Shown: one piece after another, positions 13,190 through 24,945 of the stretch
Position numbering within the stretch: position 1 is the first letter of the stretch
Layout of the letters: each line of letters starts with the position of its first letter
NCBI GenBank assembly: GCA_965153455.1
Contig: OZ234496.1
Location: forward strand, 3,100,001 to 3,164,000
Origin: Sphagnum compactum
Lineage: Eukaryota > Bryophyta > Sphagnopsida > Sphagnales
DNA: 64,000 bases
Direction: 5' to 3'
The notes under the pieces: model-generated
Databases searched by the model: none
Told to the model about the DNA's origin: nothing
The model's input: the letters and a program-made list of their open reading frames with translations, nothing else
Program-made: the position numbers and the translations under genes

Positions 13190-13765
13190 ATGGTTTTTAC
13201 TGTACTTGTTCCTTGTATGGTAATAATAATAGTTCCCTAATCATGGGATATTTTTGCATCTCTTAACCATGGACGCCCTAGCAACATTAAGTAGTTAGAA
13301 TCTAAAATGTTACTACTGATGACAATGAATGTGACTATGTAGGGAATACCATGAACAAATATCTTTAAATTCCTAATCAAACCAAATGGTTTGGCTATGG
13401 TTTGATCTGCCATATGGAGATTGTAAGGTTTTGGATCGGGCTTAAATAAATTTAATTGTATTCATAATTTATCGGCAATGATATTGACTCTAGAACCTCC
13501 ATCAAGGAACACATCATCAATAAAATTCTTACCAACTTGAATTTAAATAATTGCCATTTGATGATCAATGGTGACTAATGCACATGTTGGTTTAGGATAA
13601 ATAGGTTCATGTTGTATCGATTGAATAATTTTAACTAGCTTGAATATGTATCGCGTGATGTCTAGTACAATCTTCAAAAGTTGCCCCAAATTAATGATAT
13701 AATGGGTTTCAAGAACTTGAGTACTAATGTCTCTCAAATCTCTTCCAAAGTCTTCTAGAGTCACT
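13190..13765 (-). pseudogene. Retropepsin-like protease region (element 1)
   Basis: The strand reads FLDGGSRVNII at about 13490, a retropepsin-like active-site segment with Gly where most family members have Thr or Ser (D-G-G instead of D-T/S-G). It continues to LGRPWLRDAKISHD near 13260, matching the conserved LGRPWL block of plant Ty3/Gypsy proteases. The upstream part (13543-13764) contains LGQLLKI, shared with element 2. A stop follows the D-G-G block (at IADKL*) and another follows ISHD. Retropepsin cleaves the Gag-Pol polyprotein; this copy is dead. Confidence 0.7.
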
Positions 13766-14280
13766 TTTTATATAGTCAAATGAACAAGGTGTTTGCCCAT
13801 AACTAATTAATTTGTGATATTTAGCAAACTAGCTTAATTCGAATGAAATGGTCCATTTTTATCAATTGGTGCTTGTGATCCAGAAGTACCACCTTATAGT
13901 TCTTTGATAAAAGAATCATGCATTTGTTTTTCAGTTTGTTAACTAGCTACTGTTTTTGCCTTCACAATTCACGTTCTCTAAGTACCTATTGCTCTGGTAC
14001 TTGATTGCATGTGGTGACAACAGTAACTACATTAATTGGTACGTTATCAAGTTTTTGAGGTTTTGGAACTACTGTATTAGCAAAGTTTGTCTTAGTATGA
14101 AACATGTTTTGGACTTTAATATGTTTAAAACAATTTGGTGCACAATGTTCAACCTTAAAATATATAATGCATGGATATTGTAAGGTATTGTAGTTGGTTT
14201 AACATGTGGTGCAATTACTTCAACTATAGGTTTAGCTACTTTGGTTGGTACAATAGGTACTATTGCTTATTCATTTTTCT

Positions 14281-14333
14281 GTTATGACAAGTTTGCTTAG
14301 CATGGCCTATTTTTCCATAGTTTGAACATGTTT
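14281..14333 (-). pseudogene. Second Gag zinc knuckle, second Cys lost (element 1)
   Basis: Read on the minus strand this gives TCSNYGKIGHAKQTCH. It keeps the C-X2-[C]-X4-H-X4-C spacing but has Tyr in place of the second Cys, as from a TGT-to-TAT change. It follows the gag core, the expected place for a nucleocapsid knuckle. Loss of a zinc ligand would abolish metal binding. Confidence 0.65.
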
Positions 14334-14513
14334 GTTGTTGTATAACCATAGTATAGTTGACTATTGGTTGTGCACCCAATTTAGCCTTTTATTGGGTTAA
14401 CAAAGCATTGTAGTTTGTTATAACTGGTATGTTTTTTTCATAGATTACTATATAACTTATTTATGCTTAATAAGGGTATCTTTTGTCATACATGTTGCTA
14501 ATTTGAGGCATGG

Positions 14514-14882
14514 TTACAAACCTGTTTTGAAAATTGTAATAAGGAAAACATCAGTGGCCTTGACTTGCAAACAATTTACAAGTTTCAACAAACATTTGTA
14601 GTAGACTTCTACCCATTTGCCAACTTTTTGATGTAGGTTCTTTAATTGCATATAAACTTTTTCATCATTCTCCATGGTTTGAAAACGCATACAAAATGTT
14701 TGTTCCAACTCTTCCAATGTGCAGTTGAAATGATCATGTACAAATTTTTTGCCCCATTTCGAGATATCATATTTTAAAGTGAAACCAAACAGGTTGATGA
14801 TGTCGGCTTCCATGATCTCTTTGTTTGCTCTAATCACCTTCTTGAAAACTCTAACGTGAGTACTAGGATCATTACTCTTCAC
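14514..14882 (-). pseudogene. Retrotransposon Gag core domain (element 1)
   Basis: A 122-codon frame that fits the plant retrotransposon gag family. It shows the helical pattern around an invariant Trp (ISKWGKKFVHDH), an Leu-Glu-Glu-Leu-Glu-Gln-Phe stretch before CMRFQT, and a later YMQLKNLHQKVGKWVEVYY segment. Gag forms the particle that packages element RNA. It lies between the Pro-rich linker and the second knuckle and ends in a stop. The match is by pattern recognition only. Confidence 0.7.
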
Positions 14883-14931
14883 ATATGTTGGATATTGAAG
14901 TTTTCTATATGGAATTACTAGTTGGTTCAGA

Positions 14932-15210
14932 TCATATTGCGACTAATGGGTACCATGGTGGCATGAACATTCTGAGGTCAAATGTTGGCCATCCATAAAA
15001 TCCAATAGGTGGATTGGGTGGTGGTCCTCTAGGTGGGCCTTGATTAAATGATCCTCCTTTAGCCAATCCTCTATCAAGTGAATCTACAAGTGGTCCTCCA
15101 CTCGATTGTGGATGTGGGTTAACCTTTTCTGGTGGTTGAAGTGGTATAATGCCACCATAGACAGGTAGTCCAGTGGTGACAAGTAAGTTAACAAATAGAG
15201 ATGTTGTCAT
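14932..15210 (-). pseudogene. Gag proline-rich linker (element 1)
   Basis: A 92-codon open stretch on the element's coding strand, rich in Pro and Gly (for example PPRGPPPNPPIGFYGWP). It sits between the first zinc knuckle and the gag core. It has no recognised domain. Low-complexity linkers of this kind are common in plant Gag polyproteins. It ends in a stop just before the gag core. Confidence 0.5.
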
Positions 15211-15669
15211 TGACTATTGAACATTAACTTGTCTTAGAACTACTGCCGGTTGTTTTAGTTCAGAAACTAGAACTTTGGTAGGGTATTGCATCTACTCTAG
15301 GTGATCAATAAGTGGAACCGATTCTAATTGATTAGGACTAATTGCATGTCCCTCCTTTCTCCCAACAATCAATGGATCAGGTTTTTCAATACTAGAATAA
15401 TATGTTGGATACATATTAGGATCCATAGTTACAAAAGGTGGTAAGGTATTATACCCCATTGGGTATGATGAGTCAGGTACAACTTTATGTTATCTTGCTA
15501 TGTATGGTGTAACAAGTTGTTACCAACCTAAATGTTGATTGACCAATATTACGTTAAAACCAAACCTGATTGTGGTTGAGGTTGTTGTAGAGGTACAACA
15601 ACATGTGTTGCTAGTGTGCTTAGTATAATAGGCTGTAAAGAAGTTATGAACTCTTCCCTCATCAATCAC

Positions 15670-16205
15670 TTAAGTTTATGATGCACAAAGGGACAATTCT
15701 TGAACTCATGTCCAACATGTTGACAATATGCACACGATGATGTAATCTCAACGATGTGATCTATGCTTGGAACCAGAATAATTCGTTGAATAGGTGGTCA
15801 TTCAATAATTCCCATAATAGGTACATTTGGCTAAACATTTTGGTTAAGTGGTTGTGTTTGTTGAGCAGCAATAGGTATTGCAATTTCTTCCATCGGTTGC
15901 ACATGCGGTTGAGAACTAGATTGGTGCGAAGGTCTTTGTTCCAAGTTATGTAGTTGTTCCAGTTGATTTAAAAGTTGATTGTGCTCCAACTTTGAATCTA
16001 TTGTGGTTGGATTTAGAGTGGGAACTGGTCCAAAAGTGTAGTACCCAGCAATAAGTGATGATCCTAATGGTATAGTAACTTTGGGAATGTGGTAGCTGGG
16101 TGTTGCAGATTGCCACTTATGACTTGTAAAAGTTACTTCATTAGCATGTTGAATAGGTGCAATGTCAAAAAACAACCGACTAAAGGTACTTGTGGTTCCT
16201 TCCAT
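15670..16205 (-). pseudogene. Gag N-terminal region with first CCHC knuckle (element 1)
   Basis: An open frame of 124 codons from 16205 down to 15831 is rich in Gln, Ser, Thr and His, with repeated leucine-glutamine text (NQLLNQLEQLHNLEQ). After a stop, the strand continues to a zinc knuckle at 15690-15735 (CAYCQHVGHEFKNC, spacing C-X2-C-X4-H-X4-C) followed by CP and a charged tail. It lies upstream of the gag core, whereas a knuckle normally follows the core. The plus-strand fragment at 11.1 kb shows the same knuckle type. Not translatable as it stands. Confidence 0.6.
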
Positions 16206-16390
16206 TCTTTTTGCTCTGCTGGTATCTAATGAAATGGTATCTCTATTGTCACTAGCTATTGAGGTTCAATGTTGGGAGCATCAACAACTTGAATTCCCTC
16301 AGGTTGTGAAAATGATTGTTCTTGTGGTAGTACTATCTCAGGCACAAATTGTTGCGGTGCAACCATCTCTAGTTGCCTTCTAAGGCCTCT

Positions 16391-18400
16391 TGTGATTATT
16401 CTTGACATATTTAAATAGGTACAAATATTAATAACTAAAAGAAATTTGCATATTTTTTACTATAACATAGAACTAATTTTTAGATCCAAATGACATTTGC
16501 AACTAAAATGACTTGTAGTTGCATTGGACAAGTTGCATAAAACATTAGTTGCAAATGATGATGTCATGACATAGACAATGGATGAAGTATATATTTGAAT
16601 TGTTTATATTTTTCATTTGTTGATCATATAACACATGCAACTGTCATGCAATTATCAAGCAACTAGTGATCAATTTATAATGACCAATGTCATATTGCCA
16701 CATGGCATATTCAAAGAATATTAAATAAATCAAATTTTTTATCAAATTTTTTATCTCAACCATTTATTTTTTAAGGTCTTTGATTCATACACATGGACAA
16801 ATAGTTTTGTGCCATGTGGTAACATTTATGATTTTTGAAACATTTAAAATAAAAATAGGTGGGTAGGTAAGGAAATTTAAGATAGGTCGGTAAGTTGGTA
16901 AGTAGGTAAATGAGTAGGCCTAGGTGAGTAGGTAGATAAGTAGGCCTAAATAGCTAGGTAGGTAGGTAAATAGGCCGAGGTAGGTAAGTAGGTTGAAATA
17001 AGTAGGTAGGTAAGTCTTAGGACATTTTTGAATTTATTTTATTTTATTTTGGATTTAATCAAATTAGGGTTAAACTTTTTCATAGCTCATCCCATTTGGC
17101 AAATCTTGTGTATTTTAATGTTTACAACGCATCTACTTATATAGTTGACACACTTGAAAGGGAAGTTAAACAATATGGGATAAAAAATCTAATTGCGACT
17201 TAGTTGCAAATTTTGCAGCTAGGGTGTGACTAGATTTTTTATCCTATACAATTTGTTTTCCCTTTCAATTGTGTCAACCCTGTAAGTAAATAACTCATTC
17301 ATTAACTAGTTAATTCACTAACTTCCTATCTACCTACAACTTATTTACTTACTTTTTACCTATTACCTACCTACTTATCTATTTATTACCCATCTACCTA
17401 TTAATAATAATAGGTCGTAATGCATAAAATTTTAATTAATAGTTAATTAATAATTCAGTTCATATTGAAAATTCGTCAATAAATCATTAATTGATTAATT
17501 AACTAGTTATAGTTAATTAACAAGTATTTAATTAATGAAAAAATATTTAAGTAATAATAATAATAATTTATTATTATTTATTATCAATTTGTTAATAGCT
17601 AATTTTAATATATTGATTACAATCAATCAATAACTATTTTTATTTTATTAAATACTATATAATCTTAATGACTAAATAGTTAATTAATGATTATAATTAT
17701 TAATTATAAATAATTAATATTAAATGAATAATTAGTTTAATATTAAATCTTAGTTAGTTATTAATCAAATAATATTAAATAAATAATTTATGACTATTTT
17801 AATTTTAATAATACTAAATTATGAAAATTTGAAATAATAACTATTAATTACTAATTATCGACTATTAATAACTAATTATTATTAAATAATTATTCATTTA
17901 ATATTAATTAATTACATCATAATTATTGGTAAGAAAAAAATAAAAACGTAAATATTTTTTTACACCTTTAATATACCCTTAATGTACTTTTCACAAAAAC
18001 TTTACATGAAACCGTGCAAATACGTTGATAATATTCATAACAAATATTTATTATAGTATAAGTAGACTTTTTAATTGTGGAACCCCAAATATGTATGCTT
18101 ATCATGCCCATAATACATAGCGTACATCAATTTGTGACTAAATTTTGGTTACACATGCAACTAATGGGCCATGGGGGCTTATTGAGGAATATAATCTTAA
18201 AAGCATTCACATAGGAGGATGAAGAAGATAGTAGTTGCACATTACTCATAATATAGTTGCAAATCTTCCCCAAATTTGATGAAGTTGGTAAGTAGTTGTA
18301 ATAGTAGTCACAAACGACACATAGTCGCATGGAGTCACAAATAAGATGGTTGCATATCCTCACATTTCTTCTAGTGTAATCCCCTCAAAAATTTGTTTGA
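16391..18400. repeat. Composite AT-rich dispersed repeat with foldback core
   Basis: The block holds GTTGCAA-rich flanks (16430-16680 and 18120-18370), a foldback at 16857-17405 and an extremely AT-rich stretch of TAATTA words at 17400-17940. The same three kinds of sequence recur at 38.7-42.7 kb, including a unit related to the 142-bp triplicate. No coding potential was seen. It may be a large non-autonomous element or relic satellite-like DNA; I cannot place its ends. Confidence 0.45.
16857..17405. repeat. Foldback (inverted-repeat) element with TAGG/CCTA arms
   Basis: The left outer arm (16857-17016) is a run of GGTA, AGTAGGTA and CCTAGGTA words. The right outer arm (17290-17405) is the complementary CCTA/TACT text. 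Inside, 17144-17190 and 17232-17278 form an inverted repeat of about 47 bp per arm. The outer ends (GTTGACACA, TTGAAAGGGAA) and inner ends (GATAAAAAATCT) match perfectly or almost so, and the middle is diverged. The loop is about 40 bases. Transcripts through it would form a long hairpin. Confidence 0.7.
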
Positions 18401-21300
18401 TCATCAGGTTATTGTATTCATGAACCAATTGTATTTCTTTCAAAACAACATAAGAAATCAAAAAATTTGTAAGGATAACTAATATTCAAACAACTAAGAC
18501 TATATCAAGAAACAAACAAGATCCTAAAAAACTACTTCTAAAATCATACAAAATAATTATAGAAAATTGTATAGCAAACTTCTTCCTATATATATTTTAA
18601 AAATTAGAGATTGTAAAGGAGAATGTCTCCAAATTTGGATCCAATGCGTGGTCACCTAATGTTAAGGTTTTTTTTTTTTTTTCCTCTATGCCCTTCAAAT
18701 TACACAAAACTATTTCCTATATTCAAAATCTTACTTACATACAAACATCAACATGTATGTTAAGTTAAATCTAAGAATGAGAAAAACAAGTTGGAAACAT
18801 GAAGATGCTCATATTTACAAAATGTACAAGTTATGACAAAAATATAGAATAGATCAAAATCAAATCCAAGAATTCTTCTTGAAATCCACTCAAATCATCC
18901 TTTTAATGTTCTTGCTAAGTATCAACCACTCATACCAAAACATAATGTTGTTTCAAGTTAAACAATATTAGCTAGTACAATAGTCTAGTGCTTCAAAATC
19001 AAACTAAAATGTCTATTGGCCACATGTTGATCAACATACTGGTTAACATAATAGACTTGTTACCAGTTATCTCAACAAACTTGTTACTGGTTATACAAGA
19101 TTGGTTACCTATTGCCTTGTAACAACTCTAATAGATTCTCAAACTGATAATGCCTTACCTACCTATTGGTAACAATTGGTTACTATTTACAAAAAATGAA
19201 AATTTGGGTTAATAATGGTCACCACATGGATTTTCTTTCTAGCAAAGGTTGAAATTCCATATGGCAACCACCAATTGGACTTTCAACCTCCACCATATAG
19301 TTTTTTGGTTTATGCCTATGTGTTAGGGTTTAAAGTTAAAAAATTTCACCTATGCATTATTCTTAGCGTGGGAGTAATTGGAAGATGTCTTGTGAACTCT
19401 TGTCTTTGTGGTGCAAAACAAACTTTATGGTAGTTTGTGTCTTGAGATCACATTCCAAAAACATATTTCAAAAAAGTATTCACAATTATACAATCTTGAA
19501 ATTAACATAATAAAGGTTACCATCTAAAGCTACATTAGAATAAGCATGATATGAGTTACCAATTCAACTAAAATTACATGAAAAACGACAAAAGAATGGA
19601 TTTGAAGAAACACAATATCATAGATCGGTGTTACAACCATAGTGTAGACATTTGTATTGTCATGATTATTACATGTACATTCATCCAATAATTTGCAACT
19701 ACCTGCACAACATGATTTCACAACAAGGTCAACTATTGGGGCTTTCAATAATTACATTTTGTAGGTGTACTCGAGTTACAATTGTAAACATCATCACCAA
19801 CATAATCATGGATGAAATTCATCCATAAACATCCACCTTTCATCCATTGCACATTATTAATGAAATAAAAAAATTTGCCCAAAAAGATTCCTTGAAATCC
19901 TTTGGAATATTTCAACTCATTTTGAAATATCTTGAATTAGTTTGAGATATTTTGAAACATCTTGAATTAATGTAAATATTTTGAAATATTTTTCATTAAA
20001 CTAGGTTCTTAATAGTGTATAAATGGAGGTAGTTCTCCTCATGTTATTTTTAATTTGTTCAACACCAGTTTTGAATATGATCTTGCACCATGGTTGTGTT
20101 TTGTTTTTTGCATGTTTTCATAATAAAGCTATGTTTTAAATGTACATTTTGCACATTTTGTGTTATTGTCCTTGGTTTTCATATTTCATGTTTAGACTTA
20201 GAACTAAACTTGTTTTTTCATCATGCTTTGTTCATGCCCTTCGAATATCCTTGTGTCGTTGTTTTTGTGTATGTGACAATCCTGTTATTGCTATTGAATT
20301 AAACATACTTACATCTAATACTTTAAAAAATGTGTTGTTTTAGAATCTTTCCTTCCATTCTTTCAAAAAAATGAAAGCACATAACATGTTGTCTTTTATT
20401 TTAGAACTTAAGTTTAAGAGTTTTCATTTAGTTTTTTTATCCATTGGACATGAACAAAATGCTATTAGTGTTTAGGAATATGATAAAATGCCTTTATTCC
20501 TTATGTTCTTGAAATGCCATTAGTTGTTGCATTTTGTGACAAAGTCATAATCTTTATCAAACTAAGTGACTAATGAGGATTGTAGTTTGGATAGTTTTAA
20601 AATTACTATTGGAACAAGTGAATTGACCAATAATTTTTGACATTATCAAGGCAGTGTGAAAGATAGTAAATGTCCTTTGGAATGCTGGAAGACACATGAA
20701 ACAATGTTTTCTATAATTGCCTTTTTAACTTGGAAGATTCTTGACATTGTAGGGTCACAAATTGAAATAAAAAATATATTTTTTCTTTGATCGGAATACT
20801 TACAAAGTTGAAGAGAAGACATGCAAAGAGATTTCAATTGAATAATATATTTTTGTGAGAAAAAATTGACCCAATGATCTTATGGTAAATAGTAGTTCAC
20901 TTTATAACTTGGTACACTTAATAAAAAGATTTAGATTTTTTTAAAAAGCTAATTTTTTTTGAAACGGAATTCAAACAGAATGAAGTTGTGAGGTTGTAAT
21001 GGGGAACACGATGAATTTTTCATTCTAATAAAATATTGGTTAATTTAAACGTTTTTTTTTCATTTTTTTTTGAAAATGATGTCTTTATAAGAAAAACTAT
21101 AATTATGATAATTGGTTTGAGAAAACCACTTAAGAAAATTGACGGTCCTAAAATTTGTGAGGGCCACCCATTTGAAAATTGGTTGAAAACAAAAAATAAA
21201 TTAGAACCTTTGTTGGTTCTCTAAAATGTGATATGTAACTTGGATGATTTTTTAAAGTTACAAGAAGAACAAGAATCAACGATTGTCACAAAAATCCAAA
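18401..21300. other. Gene-free AT-rich intergenic DNA
   Basis: I see no gene. A poly-T run lies at 18667-18682. The Phe/Cys/Val-rich open frames around 20090-20340 lack family motifs and look compositional. Confidence 0.5.
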
Positions 21301-21308
21301 GAACTGTG

Positions 21309-21777
21309 CAACACTGGTTATAACCAATGTTGGCTGGTTATTGATTTTTTCATAACTGTCGGGTAGTTAATTAAAAGAATTATAGGTGCCAGTTAGGTTA
21401 TCAATATCTTTGGGTACTAACCACTAGTTATGCATAAAGATATGTTATCAATTAACTAATTGATTATCATTGATTATTTGGTTGGTTATTAGTTGGTTAT
21501 AGGGTTTTCAAATTTTAATTTTAATTTTTGATTTGATTCTTCTATATTTTTGTTTTATATCATAAACATGTTAAGCATTTTAAGATTGATCCCAACCTGG
21601 ATGATACATGAGTCATCCAGGTAAATTATTCAAATTAGAAACTTCAATACTAGTAGGCACTTAGATTATTAATCGGTGATAAAAAAAATCAATAATCAAC
21701 CGGTAGGTTATAATAAGTACCCAAGTCCATAACTGGGTCAAAACTCAATAACCAGCCAACACTGGTTATAACAAATT
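21309..21777. mobile_element. MITE-like element with about 35-bp inverted ends
   Basis: The left end (21309-21350) contains GTTGGCTGGTTATTGA and the right end (21741-21777) contains TCAATAACCAGCCAAC. The match extends outward through GGTTATAAC with a few mismatches. The left end is itself nearly palindromic (CAACACTGGTTATAACCAATGTTG without its last four bases). Second-tier complementary text (TTGGGTACT versus AGTACCCAA) lies inside. At about 470 bp with no coding capacity it fits a miniature inverted-repeat element. I could not define a target-site duplication. Confidence 0.6.
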
Positions 21778-22535
21778 AATAAGTAAAGCATCTCATGTCT
21801 CCTAGTTGTGCTTTGGAACCCTTAACCAGGTCACAAGTGGTCCATGGGTCCCAAGTCCCAACCACTTGGGTGTAAGTGGTTTGGTGCTTTTGTTGGGCCC
21901 TGCCCCCAGAGGGACAGGGACTGTCGCATTGGATCCAACTTTTGGAAGTTTTACCTTAAAAATGAACCGATTTCACATTAAATGAATTGGTTTCTTTGAT
22001 GAAAGTGTTTAGACTGTTTCGATTGAAACGGATTTTTTGGGGTGTTTAGAGTGTGGACACAGTAGGTAGATGTACAACATATTATCTATTGGCAAGGCCA
22101 GCGTGTTTGTGATGCCTTATTATCTCACGCTATAAAGCTGAAACCAAGATGTTGAGAAAAGACTAGCTTTTGCCGTGGCATATATAATACGGGTAGGAGT
22201 GGCAAAGAAGAGCAGAGAAATGCATTTATAATAATAATAATAATAATAATGTTTGGCCATTCCAATGCAGAAAGAGGCTGAAACAACTACTTCTTAGTAC
22301 CTTTATTTTTGAAATTAATGATATTTTCATGACTGTAAAGTTGTCACCACCAAGAGTTGGGGTGAACAATCTGGAGATTTTATGAACAGAATTCATTCAT
22401 AAAAACGCTAAGCTCATGTTCTCCTACATTATTCATTGGTTGAATATTAAGATTGAAAGGGAGGATATTCATATTATGAAAATTACAAAGTAAAAATGCT
22501 TGGTGAGATTTTGAGTTCTTTTTTTATTAAAATGT

Positions 22536-22570
22536 CGGGGCGAGGGGGGGGGGGAAGGGGGGGGGGGGGT
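22536..22570 (+). repeat. Long G-run
   Basis: Nearly uninterrupted guanines, broken only by a CGA and an AA. G runs of this length can form quadruplexes. Exact length in an assembly is unreliable. Confidence 0.85.
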
Positions 22571-23043
22571 TGATGGGGCAAAAAAATTAATGACCAAAAA
22601 GACAAGTGCACGGTCGGTTTAGCTAACATTAAACTGAAATTACTTATTCAACTTCACGGAGAGTACATGTGATTGGGTGGGTGCCTGTGGCTCTCTTATT
22701 GTGGTCAATTTGCTGATGCCAGACTCTTTGTCAGCAATATTTTGTGTTTGTCAGTCACCAAGCTGATAACTTGCATAAATCTGGTGGGCTGTTACGTACT
22801 TGGCTCAAACAACTACTTACAACGTGTTGTGTCTGGCACATGAAATTGAATTCTTCATCTGGAGAGATTTTTTTCTAAAATTAAATTTAGAAAAGAAATT
22901 TTAAAAAAATCATATTATATTATTATTTGAGGTGGGTTTCCAATTTTTTTTAAAAAATAATCTACATAATGGAGTGTAAGGTGTGAAAATCTTGATCATG
23001 GAAAGGAGAACTATTATTTTAAAAAATCAAGTGAAAAAGAACA

Positions 23044-23104
23044 CCCCCCGGCTACCCCCCCCCCCCCCCCCCCCCCCACCACACACACATACACACACAC
23101 ACAC
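23044..23104 (+). repeat. C-run followed by (CA)n microsatellite
   Basis: Six C's, a short GGCTA interruption, about 23 further C's, then an alternating CA tract. On the minus strand this reads as a spurious Gly/Val/Cys-rich frame. Confidence 0.9.
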
Positions 23105-23475
23105 AAGGGTTGGGTTTGGGCCTTACTTTGGTTAAAACATAAGCCCTAATAAAGCGCTGGCATCTTTCCATCTCCATTTGACATGCTTTGCAAACAAGGA
23201 TTACTGTTAGGTTTAACAAGATGAATAGGTTCAATGATTAGGTTCAGAATTTATGACAGTAGCTTATGGCATTTGATGCAACATTTGGGTACATAAAGCA
23301 CCCGCACAAAATTTCTAGCATATCTGAAGGGCATGTTATCAAGCAGAGCTTTTTCTTCACAAAAGGGCCAGGCGAAATGCCTCGCCATTCTTTGTCATTT
23401 TTTTCCCTGCTACCTAATGAAAACAAATTTCGGCCAGTGCTTTTACATTGCATAACACCCTCAGAGTAAGGTACT

Positions 23476-23526
23476 CCTGAAATAAGTGCCCCCTTGGCTT
23501 CGCCTCAGGCAGGCGTTTATTCCAGG
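23476..23526. repeat. Imperfect hairpin
   Basis: CCTGAAATAAGTGCC at 23476-23490 pairs with GGCGTTTATTCCAGG at 23512-23526 (12 of 15 positions), with a short CTTGGCTTCGCC-containing loop. It may be a diverged member of the hairpin family at 26.4, 44.9 and 47.9 kb. Confidence 0.4.
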
Positions 23527-24685
23527 AATGCCCTGCTCCGATGGCGTTAACCCTATTCCTAATTCAATTTTGTAGTAACAAATGGCTATACTAGTACACA
23601 ATCAAATGAATTGCATATTCGTTGGGTTGGGTTTCTTCACACAAACATGATGAGAAAATTTTCGTTTCAGAAATTTTCATCAAATTTAGATCACTAGTAA
23701 ATCATCTTTTTCTAAAAATAAAAAAAAATTCAATGTTTTTTCTGTAACCCAAATTGGCAAAGTTGTGTGTGTGTGTGGCCTTACCTACTATGGATATTTC
23801 ATGGCACTGATAGGTATGTCATATGATTAACTTACTCCCCATAACAGAGATGGCAGTGAATAGTATGTAGTAGTATTGCAGTCCCCTGACATTTAAAAAA
23901 ATTTGTGCATGCAATTTGTTGATCTGGGTGCCACCCGATGATTCAGAATGATTTACAAGTAAAGAACAATAAAAGAGTGCATGTTGCCACCCATTATGCC
24001 TGTCTTAAGAAGTGTGCCCCAAAACACACAATATTATTACGCCTGTAAGTCAGAAAGCTGCACAACCAGACTCCAGCAACCTCATGATACCAAATCCTCT
24101 AAATACAATGATAAATAATAACAACAACAATAGTAATTAGTACTAGGTCATATTTTGAAGGAGGAGAAAGAAGTGTTGTTTCCTATGTACTCATTGTGTT
24201 TCTTGTCACTACGAGTTCGGTTGGGATTTTGAAGGGATCAAAACAAGGTTGAGTTAGCGTTTTTCCCTTGTGGAAGGAAAATAATAATAATAATAGAGAA
24301 CTAGAAAATTCAAATGAAATTTCATGTTGCATCCCTTTGATTTTGGGGTTATAAGAAGAGAAATGAGGTTGGGTTATTAGAGTGTAAGCAGGAAAATATG
24401 ATTAAAGTGGAGAGAAATCACAACAAAAATAGTGATGGTTCAAAGTTGATGAAGGAAAAAGCTATAGATAATAATAGACCAAAAAAATCCCCAAAATTTG
24501 TTGTGAAAAAACTGGTGTTGTGTGTGATTATTTGAATTTTTAAAAGAATCACAGATTCTGATTTTTAGAATATTCCCAACTAAGCATCAAAGAAGGAAGC
24601 ATTGTTTTGGTTAATTCAAAAACCTTAAAAGAACCTGTGACTTTTATGAAAGAAGCAGTAAAGAAAAGCATTGGATAAAGGGTTT

Positions 24686-24945
24686 TGGTTATTTGATATT
24701 TTTCTCAACAAATTTGAGAACCTTATTATATACATGAGTTGATTATTTGATTTTTTCAAAAATCACTTGGTGGTTATTTTATTTTATTTTTTCAAAAACT
24801 TTGAGAACCTTGTTATATACATGAGTCGATTATTTGATTTTAAAAAATCGCTTGGTTATTTGATTTATTTTTTTCAAAAACTTTGAGAACCTTGTTATAT
24901 ACATGAGTCAATTATTTGATTTTTTGAGAATCACAATCATGAAGA
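24686..24945. repeat. Three tandem units of 82-87 bp
   Basis: Each unit carries TTTGAGAACCTT, then TATATACATGAGT and TTATTTGATTTT. The shared word GAGAACCTT starts at 24716, 24803 and 24885. Divergence and small indels show the array is old. No coding potential. Confidence 0.8.

Larger units (their letters stand above)
11455..16205 (-). mobile_element. Decayed Ty3/Gypsy LTR retrotransposon (element 1), integrase missing
   Basis: Read on the minus strand, the order is Gln/Pro-rich leader, zinc knuckle, Pro-rich segment, gag core, second knuckle, aspartic protease, linker, reverse transcriptase and the start of RNase H. That is the gag-PR-RT-RH order of Ty3/Gypsy. Numerous stops and frameshifts break the frame. 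Homology ends inside RNase H at about 11455-11470, where plus-strand gag-like sequence begins, so the rest of RNase H and all of integrase are absent. No LTR pair or primer-binding site is evident. Protease and RT are clearly related to element 2 at 55-62 kb. It is a non-functional relic. Confidence 0.85.

Noticed and set aside
23052-23234. Minus-strand frame rich in Gly, Val and Cys
   Set aside because: It is only the translation of the C-run and CA microsatellite.
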